Source: Pyrenophora tritici-repentis (lineage: Eukaryota > Ascomycota > Dothideomycetes > Pleosporales > Pleosporaceae). Taken from it: a DNA stretch of 64,000 nt. The notes under the pieces are model-generated. The model was not told the origin of the DNA and did no database searches. It saw nothing but the letters and a program-made list of their open reading frames with translations. A program made the translations under genes and the position numbers. Positions within the stretch are counted from its first letter, which is position 1. Each line of letters begins with the position of its first letter. Shown here in pieces: positions 22,546-34,985 of this stretch. The stretch spans positions 682,001 to 746,000 of the forward strand of contig NC_089399.1 of NCBI RefSeq assembly GCF_003171515.1, written 5' to 3'.

Positions 22546-24326
22546 TCATATGCGCCAAGCCGGGGCCTGTCTATCAGCATCCACCGGTGACATTCCGACG
22601 TCCCGCGCGATCACTCGGAGACGATTCTCAACCCAATCCTTTTCTTTTGTAACGACCTCGGCTTCAATCTTCTGCATTGTCTGTAGCTCGTCCAAGGTTC
22701 CGCGTATAATCGATGTGCATGCCTCTAGTATGCATGCGATGCTTGATCCGGGGGATGGCGTAGCTAACCTTTCCAGGTCGCGGGAAAACCCAGTCAATTT
22801 CCGAATCAATGCTGCATTCTCGGCTTTCCAAGAATCTCCTAGACCTTCAATTGTGCCGAGCGCCTTTTTATCCCCAGCAAAGTTTTGACGGGCAGACCGT
22901 ATGTCTTGTACCCATAATAGCCAATGCTCAAAGTCTGCTATGAGGCGTTGGAGACGGCCACCCGATTCCACCAGCGATGGTAGCTCATGGAGAGGCTCGG
23001 AGAGGATCTGGATGTGTTCGACCAGCCCAGATGAGCCGCCAGCGGTCCATTCGAGTAGAGACTGAAGGTTCTTTTGCTCTTGACCGGCACGTTCATTCTC
23101 TAGCATGATTTGATATAAGCTAGCCACTTCTTCGAACCTATGGTGCAAGCTACGCTTTGCGCTCTGTTCCCAACATCTGCTCACCTCTGCTGACGATTTA
23201 TGCAAAAGATGGAGCTGGAGCAGTTCCGATTGGATGTTTACCATCTCAGGAGGAAGCGCATGAACTGCGGGTTGAGGAGCGGGATTGATGAATGTTGAGG
23301 TTGGAGCCTTTCCTACTTTACGTGGCGTAAAATGTTGTTGAAGTGTACTAAAGGCTGGTCGACTGGTTTTCTTAGGTTCTTCGGGTCTTGAACCCGCCGC
23401 ACTGCTTTCACCAGATGTCGCTTCGGATTTAACCTTTGTGCTCGCCGTTCGACTTAGTCCTGCAATCCGCCCAGATGTCCTCGCCGCGGCAGGTACTGTC
23501 TCTGCAGATGCACTTTGTATTTTTGAGTTACGACTTGGTGGCATCATGAGAGACTTTGGCCGATCCGAGGCGGGAATTGATTTAGGAGCTTCTTTTCGTG
23601 CTGCTGATACTGTGATGGCAGATTTCGTTCGAGCATGCCCAGTAAGCCTTGATATCGGTGCTGGCTGTGAGGCAGTAGCTGGTTTCCGTAAAGATTGCGT
23701 CCGGCTCAGTCCGACTGCTTGCGGCTCCGTAGGCTTGCTGACTGAGGCAGGAGGGCGCATAGAACGAGGCGCACTTGCTTTATCACTAGAATCTGCACGT
23801 TGTAAAGATGGCGAGCCATTTTGATACGCTGTACGTGCTCGGAGGCGCCCTGGGACGGCACCTGGGGCCGGTTTCTCTTGCGCCGTTGGCGTGGCAGTCC
23901 GTGACTCAGATGTATTACTCGAGGTGCTTTCTGCATCTTGGGATACGGGACTATCATCAGAAACTTCTGGAAGAATACTTGAACGTGTGTTGTATCTATG
24001 TTGACCCGGCTGAGGGCTAGTGATTGGAATATGGTCAGTCTACACCTGCTAATGTGTGTGTGCAGAGGGAATACAAACAGCAAGCTGCGTGGCTTCGCTG
24101 CCTCGACATGGCCAGATTGTGGTCTGCTCACAGATGGGCGTATCAATCCAAATGTGCTCTGACTCGCTGTACTTTGATCACCCTCAACGGACTTGGCTGG
24201 CACAGCATTCTGCCACTCGTTAGAATATCAATTTGGTAATAGGCGGTGAATTGAAGTTACCGGAGCGCGTGGGGGCGCAATACCAATCCTGCCTATTTGC
24301 GAACGAGGCTTCGGGTTCGGAATCAT
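22546..24326 (-). CDS. Basic, disordered N-terminus plus helical C-terminus protein
   Basis: Three exons are inferred: 24326-24261, 24209-24075 and 24039-22546, about 564 residues. Intron 1 (51 nt) has GTAACT and TTCTAACGAGTGGCAG. Intron 2 is only 35 nt (GTATTC to GGTGTAG) and is the weakest part of the model. The first 290 residues are Ser/Arg/Lys/Pro-rich and contain repeated SRTQSL, HARTKSA and GLSRTAS patterns, likely unstructured and microtubule- or phospho-regulated. The last 250 residues are predicted helical (NIQSELLQLHLLHKSSAEV, RCWEQSAKRSLHHRFEEV). This layout resembles augmin subunit 8/QWRF proteins of the spindle, but I see no exact QWRF motif, so that is only a suggestion. It lies in tandem with the downstream lactonase gene. 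Confidence 0.65.
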
Positions 24327-24723
24327 CGTCGATGTGTACGGTGACGCTATGGTGAATGCGCGAAATCGATAGCTTGGGTTGGTGTTGTCAGGTTATGCGC
24401 AAACAATCGAAACACTGGGTGTTTACGTTGGGAGCTCGGGGCACCCGGCCAAGCGCTATACCCGAAATAGCATATTGTTATCGATAGCCGTTAGGTTTGG
24501 ATGCATGTGAGAATTGTACATAATTCGTGATCTATTCTACCTAAGCTTTGTGACTAGCACTATGCTTGACTCGTGATGCGATTGTCCAATGCCATAATGG
24601 ATCCTTGATCGCAAGAGCACAGCCGAATTCAGAGTGAGGCACACACACGTCTTGCGAGAGATGCGACTTTGCTTTATCCCGATGCAAGCACGAGAAGACC
24701 AAGTGCTTCGCGTTTCGCGCTGT
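24327..24723. other. Short intergenic region
   Basis: Promoter of the basic/helical protein gene and 3' flank of the lactonase gene; no other signal. Confidence 0.5.
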
Positions 24724-25509
24724 CTACAAACTGCCGCGACGAGCTGGGAATGAGACGCCCTCAATGGCAGGGTAATCAACAAACCAGCTGACGCGATCTG
24801 CGCCCTTTGCGTTGACCAGACCACACGGCAGTTGCTGTCCCTCATCGGTATCGAAGATCTGGCGCATAATTTCCTTCTTTCCGCCGCCTGTAGCGACAAA
24901 GGCAATCTTGAGCGCGTGTTGTGCGACCGGGAGCGAGATGGTGATGCGCTTCGGCGGAGGTTTCGGGGAGTCGGAGATGGAGAGGACCCAGGCCTCACTC
25001 TCGCGAAGTAGATCGGAGCCAGGGAACAAGCTGCAGGTATGTCCGTCTGGTCCGCAACCAAGCAGAAGCAGGTCAAACAATGGCAGCTTGACGCTGTCAC
25101 GCGCAGCAAAGACGCTGACGAGCGTTTTCTCGTACTGGTCGGCTAGCTCTTGAACGTCATCGAGGTACTTGACATCGATTGGGTAGACCTTGGGCGTTCC
25201 CAATTCAGCGGGTATCTTGTTCAGAAGCTCCTCTTTGACCAGCCTGTGGTTGCTGTCTTCGTGGTCGAGAGGCACAGCGCGCTCGTCGGCGTAGAAGATT
25301 TCCCACTTGTCGAACTGCACTTTGCCTCCGCCATTCTCCTTCAGCAGCGCCTGCGCCAGAGTCTTGGGCAGGGAGCCACCGGAGACTGCGACGCGGAAGA
25401 CGTGGTGGCGCTCGAGCGCGGCATTTTGCGCATCGAGAATGTAGGTGCGCAGGCTCGGAGCGAGCTCAGTAGCGCTTGGAAAGGCGTATAGGTTCGGTGG
25501 TTTTCCCAT
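24724..25509 (-). CDS. 6-phosphogluconolactonase
   Basis: Hydrolyses 6-phosphogluconolactone in the oxidative pentose phosphate pathway, in the cytosol. It is a single-exon gene of 261 residues, the normal length for the family. Motifs seen: FRVAVSGGSLPKTLAQ near the N-terminus, WEIFYADERAVPLDHEDSN (the ADER...SN active-site region), and LLLLGCGPDGHTCSLFPGS, the G-x-GxDGHxxSLFPG lactonase signature. The C-terminal FVATGGGKKEIM matches the phosphate-binding region. The start at 25509 (MGKPPNLYAFPSA) gives the expected N-terminus. It is the fungal SOL-type enzyme, complete and without oddities. Confidence 0.95.
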   Translation of the reverse strand: MGKPPNLYAFPSATELAPSLRTYILDAQNAALERHHVFRVAVSGGSLPKTLAQALLKENGGGKVQFDKWEIFYADERAVPLDHEDSNHRLVKEELLNKIPAELGTPKVYPIDVKYLDDVQELADQYEKTLVSVFAARDSVKLPLFDLLLLGCGPDGHTCSLFPGSDLLRESEAWVLSISDSPKPPPKRITISLPVAQHALKIAFVATGGGKKEIMRQIFDTDEGQQLPCGLVNAKGADRVSWFVDYPAIEGVSFPARRGSL

Positions 25510-28500
25510 TGTGTGCAGATGCGTAATGTGTTGGTGAAGTGAAGATTGTAGGCGCGCGGTGGAGGGGTTAAAGCAGGTGGGGCTGCATGCCAGTATTTCG
25601 GCCGGTGACGATAACTACGATAGTGACGTGAGCAGCCTCTGAGCGATCTTGACAAGCCTGGAAAACGGGACAGGAAGGCAACGGCTGCCTATGAGATCAG
25701 TTCATGGCACCATCGGCCCTCGACACCGCGTCCGTTTTGAGCCAACCGTGCAGCTTGAGGCGCGGATGCCATTGTACCCCGGACTTTGCGCGATTCGCGC
25801 CGTGGAGATGGCTGGCCCGGGATGCCAGGGCAAGGCACCGGCAAGATCCTGATGCGAAGATACATGTAGATTGATTTCGCAAGAGGCATGTATTCATGCA
25901 CATACAGCCTGCGAGAGAGTTGCACATGATGGCTGCTGCCAGGACGACCAATGACATGGTCCGCAGTGAACGCTAGTCGCATGTGGTCGGGTCACGTGCA
26001 ATGGAATATCGCATATCCGCTCCAGGCCCTGAAAACAACTACGAACAAAACAAAGGGTCCATCTTGGCAACGTACTGAGTCTTTCATTTCCCCGATCCCC
26101 AGGTCCACATGTGACTATGTAGAAAAATGAATGACCCCCTTGATGACTCCAAACTATCGAAGGATGGAAAACAAGTTTGCAACTCGCACGTGCCATGCGA
26201 TAACATCTCACATGTGCATGTTTGAGCCAACGTCGCCAACGCGGCATTCGATCCTGGGCCCAAAAGAACCAAGGTGAGAGCATCTTGGACATGTGAAGGT
26301 CGATCTAGCCGGCTCTCCCAACGTAGATCGTACCTGATATGCATTGTGACCCTTGGAAAGGATGGCTCGGTAGACCAGTCTATGTAAGCAGCTTTGTATT
26401 CGCCGACCAATTGCGAGTGAGAACAAGTATATTTAGTCGGCTTTGCGCATTCTTACGGTGCGTGCACTATTGAATCCTTCGGACGGTCTCTCTATCGCAT
26501 CCCGAATGCATCCGCGATTTTCAAGGGGAAAGCATCGCACTGATAGTGCTGCCTCAGCGCGTCTGGGCCGGGTATCGCTCTCACCGAAGCAACGAAGATA
26601 GCGACTGCATGGATTACCAATTGCTTTTTCATCTTCCTTTGTGTGATGAGTGGTCTCGGTCTGCAGATGATGGCTGCTGTCGCGACTAGATTCGCAGCAT
26701 GTGCCTGGAGTAGCCATACTGGCCTTGGTTCCACCGGCCGAAGCATTGATTTACACTTTCAGGCTGCATCTACGGAACATTGTCAACACGGCCGTAAGAA
26801 TGCGTGAGATTCCAATGCGGGCTCCGGCGCAGCTGAATGGCCGAGCCTGGGCGAAGAATAGGGTCAAAAGCTTAGACAAGGTTTCGATGCTCGTTGCTTT
26901 TGGGACATGGGGCCTGATGTAAGTAAGCCTGGTAGGTGGGGCCTTTGGTTTCCAAAAGAAACGAGCTTCAGCCTAACTCTCTAGGCCAGCGTGAGGGTGG
27001 CGATTATCCAGTGGTTGGATGGGAAGCAAATTGAGCAGTCTGGGTACGGTTGAAGATGGTACCATGGTGGTTGCTGGTCTAGGCCATGGGGCTCTACGCC
27101 AGCACCTGCAGTTGGAACCGTTGCTCGATTGCGGACGGTAGTAGATCTTGGTCTTGCATACTGTTAGACAACGGCCACATGCATGCAGGTCCGCAGGCCA
27201 GCAGGCTAGCAAGCCAGCAAGGAGAGATTGGCGTAGAGTCAGCGCTGCAACGCTATATGCGTATGCACTCTCGGCGCAAAGCCAAATGCGCCACACTTTT
27301 GCGAGTTCGGACTTTGACGGAAGACGGGCACTCGGACTAGCAGCGCTGGACAGATGGCAGACCGAGCTTGGTGTTGGGTAGGTAGGGGTTGCGGTGATTG
27401 TGGCAGTGGCAGCGTGAGCACCATTGAGCATGTGTGTGGTTTGAAAATTTGAACAACGGTCCGGAAGCAGAGGTCTTGCGTGTTTGCCGTTACTGCAGAA
27501 ACAGGGATGCAGGGACTTCGGTTAGCCCCTGGTGTGCAGCAAACATGGTTACTCGAGGTTTTGGTGGGCGTGGTGATGGCCTCTGATCTAGACCAAGAGC
27601 CAACGGTTCGGCCCGCCTAGACATCGACGATGGACAGCAACAGGCTGCGACAGTCGCGGTGTCAAAGTCCGCGGTGCAAGCAGGAATCGATGGATATTGC
27701 AAAACCTACCGCATTGGGGCAGGTTTTGGGCGACGTGATCGTGATGGCTTGGGACGAGGGACCCGGTTCTCTCGGCGAGCGGATGATGGGCACGCAGGCC
27801 GCGGCAGTCCGGGGCCGTTTTGTACACAAGGTGACAAGGAGCACATTAGTACAGTAAGCGGTACCAGTGGCAGTCTCCGAGGCAGAGTAAATGCATGCCA
27901 TGGCGCCGGCGGACAGAGGCGGTGCATGGCGACAACGCAGGCGGCGCAGAGATTGCACAACCGGGTGGCAGAAAGGGCCGGCTTGGTACTTTTGCCCTCT
28001 GGGCAGATGAGGGCTGCCAGCGGCTGGTCGATGGCAGCAGTTGAAGACGAAGACCAAACGCTACCGGGACTCAAAAGCATGCAGTTTCATTTTCATCGAG
28101 TGATGAGACGGCGAGAATCGCATACAAATCTCGATATCGGCTGCCCCTCGCCCTGATGGGGGTCGCCCATTGGCTGGCGTGCGGGGCAATGCAGCCACCT
28201 CACGCTAGCCTCACTGGGCGGCGCTACAAAGCCAGCAGCGATCGGGATTGCATGGTTTGATCGCAAAGTGGGCGTCTCAGCTGCAGCCGGATGTAATCAC
28301 GCCTGGCAAAAGACTTCGGACCCAGTGTCTTGAATGATGTGCCCTGGGGGCCCTCGCAGAACCCTGCCGTGCACCAATCACAAATAGCCCACCCCGGAAG
28401 CCTGTCACTGGTCCATGTTCCATCGCCGCCATGGCCCGTATGAGCATATAGGCAACCACGATCCCTCGTACCAAGACTGATTCACACAACCCATCATCCT

Positions 28501-28536
28501 ACCAGCTACTCTCCCACACACTACACGACCCATACC
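25510..28536. other. Long gene-free region
   Basis: About 3 kb with many overlapping short frames on both strands, none protein-like and none with good splice signals. C/T-rich stretches just before 28537 are probably the promoter of the next gene. Long upstream regions often accompany regulated developmental genes in filamentous fungi. Confidence 0.45.
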
Positions 28537-29091
28537 ATGAATGTCGATCATCTAACACCGGACTCACCCGTCTCCACTGCAACCTACTCTCCTTCACCGG
28601 CTGAGTACTCTCCCACGACCGCACCTTCCTGCTACTTCAGCATCGTGCCTGCCACACACTTTTCCTTGGAGACTCCCAGCCATAGTCCCGTCTCCGAGTA
28701 CCAGCCCCACACGCCGTCGGACCCGACCCACCCGCTGCTGGCCTTCCGATTCCCACCGCCCATGTCAATGTCGAGCCCTCACGAGGCCTCGCGTCTTTTG
28801 CAGTTGCAAACCCAGGCTGCCCACCGTCCCACTCCAGAGCCTATCCAACACCAACAACAACAACAACCAAAACATTCACATCAACAACACTCCCAACATC
28901 GGGCCTCAAGCACCTCGTCGACTAGCTCCAATAGCTCCACCAGCTCATCATCATCTTACAGCATGGGTTCCCCGTCTACCCTATGCTGCTGCCGCTGCCG
29001 CCGTGAGTGCGTCACGAGCATGTACCAAATCGGAACCAACCGCTACTACTGCAGTCACTGCGCAAGGATGACCGGCTACAGTGTTGGCTGA
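28537..29091 (+). CDS. Ser/Pro/Gln-rich protein with C-terminal CxxC zinc module
   Basis: Single exon, 184 residues. Residues 1-100 are Ser/Thr/Pro-rich. A Gln/His run (about 108-125) and a serine run (about 130-150) follow. The C-terminal 35 residues contain LCCCRCRRECVTSMYQIGTN and then YYCSHCARMTGYSVG, giving paired CxxC-like clusters that should bind zinc. The same C-terminal block recurs in many small ascomycete proteins as I recall the family, but no function is established. A low-complexity activation-like N-terminus with a small zinc module suggests a nuclear or regulatory protein; this is inference. It stands alone between two gene-free regions of about 3 kb. Confidence 0.75.
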   Translation: MNVDHLTPDSPVSTATYSPSPAEYSPTTAPSCYFSIVPATHFSLETPSHSPVSEYQPHTPSDPTHPLLAFRFPPPMSMSSPHEASRLLQLQTQAAHRPTPEPIQHQQQQQPKHSHQQHSQHRASSTSSTSSNSSTSSSSSYSMGSPSTLCCCRCRRECVTSMYQIGTNRYYCSHCARMTGYSVG

Positions 29092-32000
29092 AGCTACTGT
29101 CACACTTTCTTGGCAAAACACCACATCTCCACACAAGCACACATGCTGTTACACAACGCATACAACAAACACACACACACACGCACACACACACACACAC
29201 CATCACCACCGTTTGCCTACACAGCCGCAGTACGGGGTAACCATCAGATGCAAGCAAAGCATCTGAAAGAGAAGCCCTTGGCACATTCATGCCCAAAGCG
29301 AGCATGGCAGCGCACTGGGATAGTTAGGCGGATTTTTAGGAGGATATCGGAGCTGGGCTCCGCACCTGACAGCAGGGCTGCGAGACGATTCATTTAATTG
29401 ATACCCCAGCATCTTGTACATTAGATAGCCAATACCACGCTGGCAAAGCCATGCATTACCTTTACCATCAGACACCTTTCCCATACTGCTGAAGCTTGAC
29501 TCGTGCTCAACAAACTGACATGTCTGCATCAACCCTTGTCTCTTCGCATGGTGATTCGCGACAAGACCCAGCCTTGCCAAGCAGCCTCTCAATATACAGG
29601 AAACTACGATCCGACGATCTTCGGCAAGCCACAGGGGCCCGTGTATCGTGGCCCACTAAGCCGCGTCGGAACAAGTGGGAACCATCGATTTAGACTTCCG
29701 CCGCGGGCGAGGCTGTCGCACATGGACCGCGTTCGCTTTGAGTAGCCCTACAAAACGGCCGCCTTTTCAAAACACGCAATGCCATCCTATAAGGTATGAA
29801 AGCACACACGTCACGTCAGAGCGCCGTTTGCGAGACACGAAACACGGTTCACAACCGTCTCGTCATCTATCACAGACAAGCCCAACCTACGTAGCCGAGG
29901 CATGTAGATTGATCTACTTTGACAGAAACGCGAATGCCATGGTAAATTCATGCACATGTGCCGACCAAGATCTTCACGCTGATCGCTTTTACTTTACTTC
30001 CTTTGCTCTTCGTTATCATCTTTAGTTAACCGCTTTCGGAAAAAAGGCATGAGACGACATCGCTCGATGCCGTGCGCCAGGCACCATCACCCTTATGCAG
30101 GGAGCAGTGGATCGCCACCGGGCTTTTGTGGGCATGTGGCACTTCTTCCACACGGACGTACAAATGATTAACAAAATCTGCCGATGACGGGCGCTCAGGG
30201 AGATGCGTATGTGGCTTTTTAGTTTTGGCCTTGCCGAGGAAGGCATCTCTTTTTTTTTCTTCCACTAGGCTGTCGCAGGTTTCGAAAAATGTGTCTGTGT
30301 CGTCGGGCGGAGTAGAAGCCGCGAGGGGTGCAGGACAGAACATGACAATGTTTATCGAGATCGGGTCATGGACTTTCACTTTGTGATATGAGCAAGGGGA
30401 ATGTTTATTCATAGCACCATCAATCACACACTTGTGTTTCTCCATGATTTTGTTCCCGCCAACGAACACAGGTTTAGGTCTGGCAAGGTTGCGGGGGCTG
30501 TTTGACATGTGCGGGTGGCGGATCGATCGTTCAGAGCACGGCAATAAGGTTCCTCATCAGTGTCAAGCCGGTGTCGATTGTCGATGAAGCTTGCGCGTAT
30601 GTGTGCGGGCGTTGACGGACATCGACCCAACGTTGACATGCAGCAATCTGCATGCAAACGGCAAACGACATGCAGCCCTCATTTGTCATTTGCTCAAATT
30701 GTCGTCTCACAAGACCTGAGTGTGAGCACGCGTTTGCATCATTAGACCCCACTGTCACCTCACTACAAGGAACATCCTGAGGTCATCACCACCGCCCAGT
30801 TCATCCGCGTGTCTCTCGCTCCAGCGGAGGCGCCAGGCGCATATCCGCCTTACCCTATCCACACATGTGCACGGCCATGACACCAGCCCCACCCGCAACG
30901 TCTGCCAACGCATCGACGATGGCAATCTCAGCATCGAACATCTCCCGTGCATGTTTGCCTCGCTCCCAATAATTGTGGAGTCGAAAAGTCCCGTGAAAAG
31001 GCTTCTTTCCGTCGCGTCTGGGACGTGCGCACGCTTCTGGTCGACTAGACAAGCTCTCCTCTACTTCCTTTCAACCCCTCTTCCGACCCGCGTGCCCGGT
31101 GCGAGGTTTGACTCACGCAGCGCCATGTTGGCTTGAGGGTCCTTTGTTACACCATGGGTTCTGTGGAGCAGCTCTGTCAACCCTACCTACCATATGGTAG
31201 TGGTAGCGGACTTGTGTGAGTTGTAGCCACAAACATGGTCACCCACGACGTTTCCGATGTGCGCCGTTGGAAACACCAAATCGTCGATGACGTTTGAAAA
31301 AGCGATTACTTATTCTAAAAAGTCCGATGCGCGTTATGTCATCCCGCTCCCCTCTCCCACACCATGTTCGTACGTCCCGCTCCGCACCATGGGTGAGAGT
31401 ACCACTAGAAGGTTTTATTTTATTTTCCGTTTCTTCTTTCCTTTGGTTCTACGATTGATCGTGTGCGATTAGTACACGTGCAGTAAGTACCGTACATACG
31501 CGCATGTCTCTTATCGCTACCCCCATGCTGTCCCATGTTTGCGCACCCCTCACTCTCTCCTTACTACCACATACTACCAATGCCAATCTCATTACACACT
31601 ACACATCTTACCCCTAGATCCCCTTTCCCACCCACGTGCTCCCCTCCCAATCCTCCTCCCACCCCTAAACCCCCAAACCTGTTTTTCCCACAAGGTCCGC
31701 CTCATTCCGCCCCGAAGAGGCCTAGACCGCGCTCTTTGGAATACAAGGAGAATACTACACGTACGCACGTGTGCACACGCGCTGTACACGTCTGTACGAA
31801 CGTACGAATGGTGGCGGTAGCTACAACTCCGCGATCTACATCTAGTACCAGCCCAACCCAATCAAGCGCCAACCCCGTCTTTTCTAGAAAGTCACCTGCC
31901 CACACGCGCGATGCAACGCGTAACGCGTAACGCGGTTTAAGATTTTTTTTCCTCTCTCCTTGGGCCTAGCTGTACTAGTTCCATTGTTTTTTTCGCGGCA

Positions 32001-32756
32001 ACTTGCCCGCTTTGTACGCACGTACCCCGGCGTCTTGATATGCGATGAGTAATCTGCAACATGAAATTCGCACTTGGGCCCAGGCCGAGGGCGAAGGGTT
32101 AGGGTTACATTTACGTCATCTAGTAGCCTTGTAGCTTGCACTAGGGTGTTACTGTACTGGTCTGCGATGTGGTTACAAACGTCGTGGGTGTTGGCGTGTT
32201 TGCCGCCGGAACTGGACTTGGCCTTTGGAGTGGAAAATATAGTCGCGCTTGGGGGTTAGAGGTTTGTGTATACGGATAGGGTCGCCGAGCAAAAACTCTG
32301 CAGAGGACTAAGCTACATGGTATCGTTGTGTAACCTCGGTTCATATTTTTTGTTATGCGATTGATTTGGTGTTGTGCTTGACATGTGCTTTCTCTCTCTC
32401 TCTCTCTCTCGATCCCAGGCGCGAGTTGTGTTTGTATCTACCTAGCTTCCTTTGACCTGAGATTTATGCACGTGAAGCGCTGATAGGGAAAATTGTTTGT
32501 CTTTCTTGGTAGAGGGTAAATTATAAGACATAGGAATCGTATGTACTACGGAGCGGTCATCTAATACTCCCAACCAACCCATACCACATCTCCCCAGAAA
32601 CACCAAAATCCCGCTTCTCTTTCCATATATCACACCATCAGACAGCAGAGATTTCACAATGCAAACTTCATGTATGTTTACCATTCATTAAATATCCCAT
32701 CACACTGAAACCGTTACTCTACTCCATCACCATCTCCTCCCTCATGTCCACCGTCT
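29092..32756. other. Long gene-free region
   Basis: Contains the (AC)n tract listed separately, a CT repeat at 32391-32410 and a tandem GTAACGC at about 31918-31931. A 172-codon minus-strand frame at 30026-30544 has no recognisable motif and is not called. C-rich, T-rich and purine-rich patches occur around 31500-31730. Confidence 0.45.
29167..29200. repeat. (AC)n microsatellite
   Basis: Alternating AC with one G interruption, about 75 bp after the stop codon of the zinc-module gene, probably in its 3' UTR. Confidence 0.9.
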
Positions 32757-34985
32757 CTAAGCGTGATCCCTATTCAACCCGTAAAAACAATGGTTCGTGT
32801 ACTCTCCCTCCCTACCAAACGTAGCATCAGCCGCTGCATCCCAAAGCGCCGTAACGTTAACAATCATCTCCTTGGTATACAACATCCGGCAATCTGACTG
32901 CTCATACGTAAACTGCAGCGGCGTCTGCGTTTCCACATCGCCATCGGCAATAGCATCCTTAAAGTTGATAGTAGCGGCGGTACCGAGGGCAACACGGTCG
33001 AGCGGCATGTTATTCCAGTACTGGTTCAACTCGGTGGAGTTCATTCTGACGGGGTCATCGTCGCCAGTCACCATGTATATAACGATTTGCTGAATATATG
33101 ACAAGGCGTAGCTGTATGTTCCCCTCGTGCTGCCAATGTGCTGCATGGGGCCTTCGGCAGCGCGGCCGCCGACGGTGAGAAAATGGACTCCCTGGCGCGA
33201 ACGCAGCATCTGAGAAGCAACGGCGCATGCGCCTCCGCAGGTGCCGTCGGTGATGACGGCAATGTTTTTGGCGTCAAAGAGTTGGGTGCCGGTCCAATTT
33301 TTGCGGGATCCATAGCCGTGGACGCTGACGCTTGAGTTTGTAAAGGGTTGTGTGACAAGGACGTCGTCGAAGTTCATTCGGAAGAGGTTGGAGAACTCAT
33401 CGCCTTTTTGCTTTGCTCCGGGGCCGAATTTGGCTTGCCAGGATGGGAAGGGCTGACCGTTTACGTCGAGGTCGGTATGGTAGTCGAGCGAGCTGGAGAA
33501 GATGTTGGTATTCAGAACTTGGGTGGCGTTGTCCTTACTCTCTAATACGCGGGGAAATTGTTTGGATACTCCGGCGGTGGCATTGCTCAGGACTCGGATT
33601 GACTCGAATGCGCGGTATCGTTCTAGGAGCGGTTGGTCCTTGTTCTTGGGGAAGAGTAGCTCATACAAGTCGTAAGCGAGAAGTGTAGCTCCGTTGGGGT
33701 CGTTGTTGCTCTGGAAGTCAATGAGAAGCCTCTTCTTTCCGTCTGCCTTTGCCTGGGTGAGGAACTTGGTAACCGTGTCCTGGACCTCAGGCTGGGTGTA
33801 TTTGTTGCCGAATGTTGGAATAGAGAGCACAGCAGTATCGCTGTGAACGCCTTCAAGGTAATATCCACCAACAGCGTTATCCTTTTGACGAATCACTGGG
33901 TTTGGGTAGCCTGGCGCGTCAAAAGGCCCCACGACTGTAGGCTTAGGGAGTTGTCTTCCACGCTGCGTGCAATCGAACCAGTTGTTGTAAAGGGTGCTTC
34001 CGTCGGTAACGTTGGCCCAAAAAGGGACGAGAACTTTGGCAAAGTTGTTGTATGTCGCCTCAGAGCCATTTGCAAACTTGAGATGGGTAGTAGCCCCTGG
34101 AAAAACGTACTTGGGATCCGCAAACGCACCGAGACCCTTGGCAGTTCCGGTAGATGCAGCAGCGGGCTGGTAGAATAGGTCATTCCACAACGCATCTTGG
34201 TCTTGGAAATTACCGAAATTGGCCAACTTTGTGAGAGACACATTGGCAACCACGTCGTTAATGTGTGTGATTGGGGAAGGGGTAAATTTGGCACCGTGTG
34301 CCTCGGCGAGCACATCGGAATAGACATATGGCTCTGGCACCGATTGTCCATCCTTGGAAACGGAAACTAGAGACACTGGACGGCCAAACTCAAAAATCGT
34401 GCCTAGGACGTCTGGGACGTAATTCAAGTTGCTATCGCGGGCGTTCTGGAAAATGATGTAAAGTTGCATGGCGAACTGACCAGTCAGCTCACGTGGCGTT
34501 TGGGGTGATTTCAAGGACAACTCACCTCATACTCGCTCGTGTAGGCGTTCCCACCCTCAAAGATCCTTGTTCTCATCCACGTGAGTTGTTTCAATACATC
34601 ATACGGCGGCTGTATCTTGTTGGTGTACTCTTCTGGTGGATCCTTGATCCAGGCAAGGTTGCTTTGCCATTTCATGTAAGGTAGCAAGCCATCCACGAGA
34701 CGGAGAGCAGCGCTCTGGTTGAACGGGACGGAGGCCAGACAGTCTGAAAAGTTAGTTTATATCTTGCTAGTAGCTTGTACAAGGATACTTACCAAATGCC
34801 AACTGTGCGGGCACAGTAGGATAGTGATTCTCGGTAGCGTTACCAGCAGCTATCGAAGATGAGATCTGCCCACATGCCTCGGACATCAGTTCCGGAGGCG
34901 GCGGAAGGTACCGCAACAGCTCAGGGGAGGAGAGAGCCGAAGTCGCTAGCGAGAGACCCGCGACGATTTTCGCAAAAGGACCCAT
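32757..34985 (-). CDS. Secreted S41-type (CPAF-like) peptidase family protein
   Basis: Exons 34985-34793, 34743-34526 and 34475-32757, joined by introns of 49 and 50 nt (GTAAGT to TTTTCAG; GTGAGT to GGTCAG), give about 709 residues. The N-terminus is a signal peptide (GPFAKIVAGLSLATSALSS), and numerous NxS/T sites follow, so it is extracellular or wall-associated. A first domain with LVDGLLPYMKWQSNLAWIKD leads to the C-terminal tail-specific-protease-like domain. That domain contains TAVLSIPTFG, LLIDFQSNNDPNG and IAVITDGTCGGACA, the last being the usual place of the nucleophile region in these fungal proteins. I cannot confirm a catalytic Ser-Lys pair. Fungal members are widespread and uncharacterised. 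The model is well supported by frame continuity. Confidence 0.82.

Noticed and set aside
27662..28156. Overlapping 120-165 codon frames on both strands
   Set aside because: Frames are open on both strands because of high GC and few stops; translations are Pro/Arg/Ser-rich without any recognisable pattern.
30026..30544. 172-codon minus-strand frame
   Set aside because: No homologous motif, no neighbours and no splice context. It cannot be supported from sequence alone.
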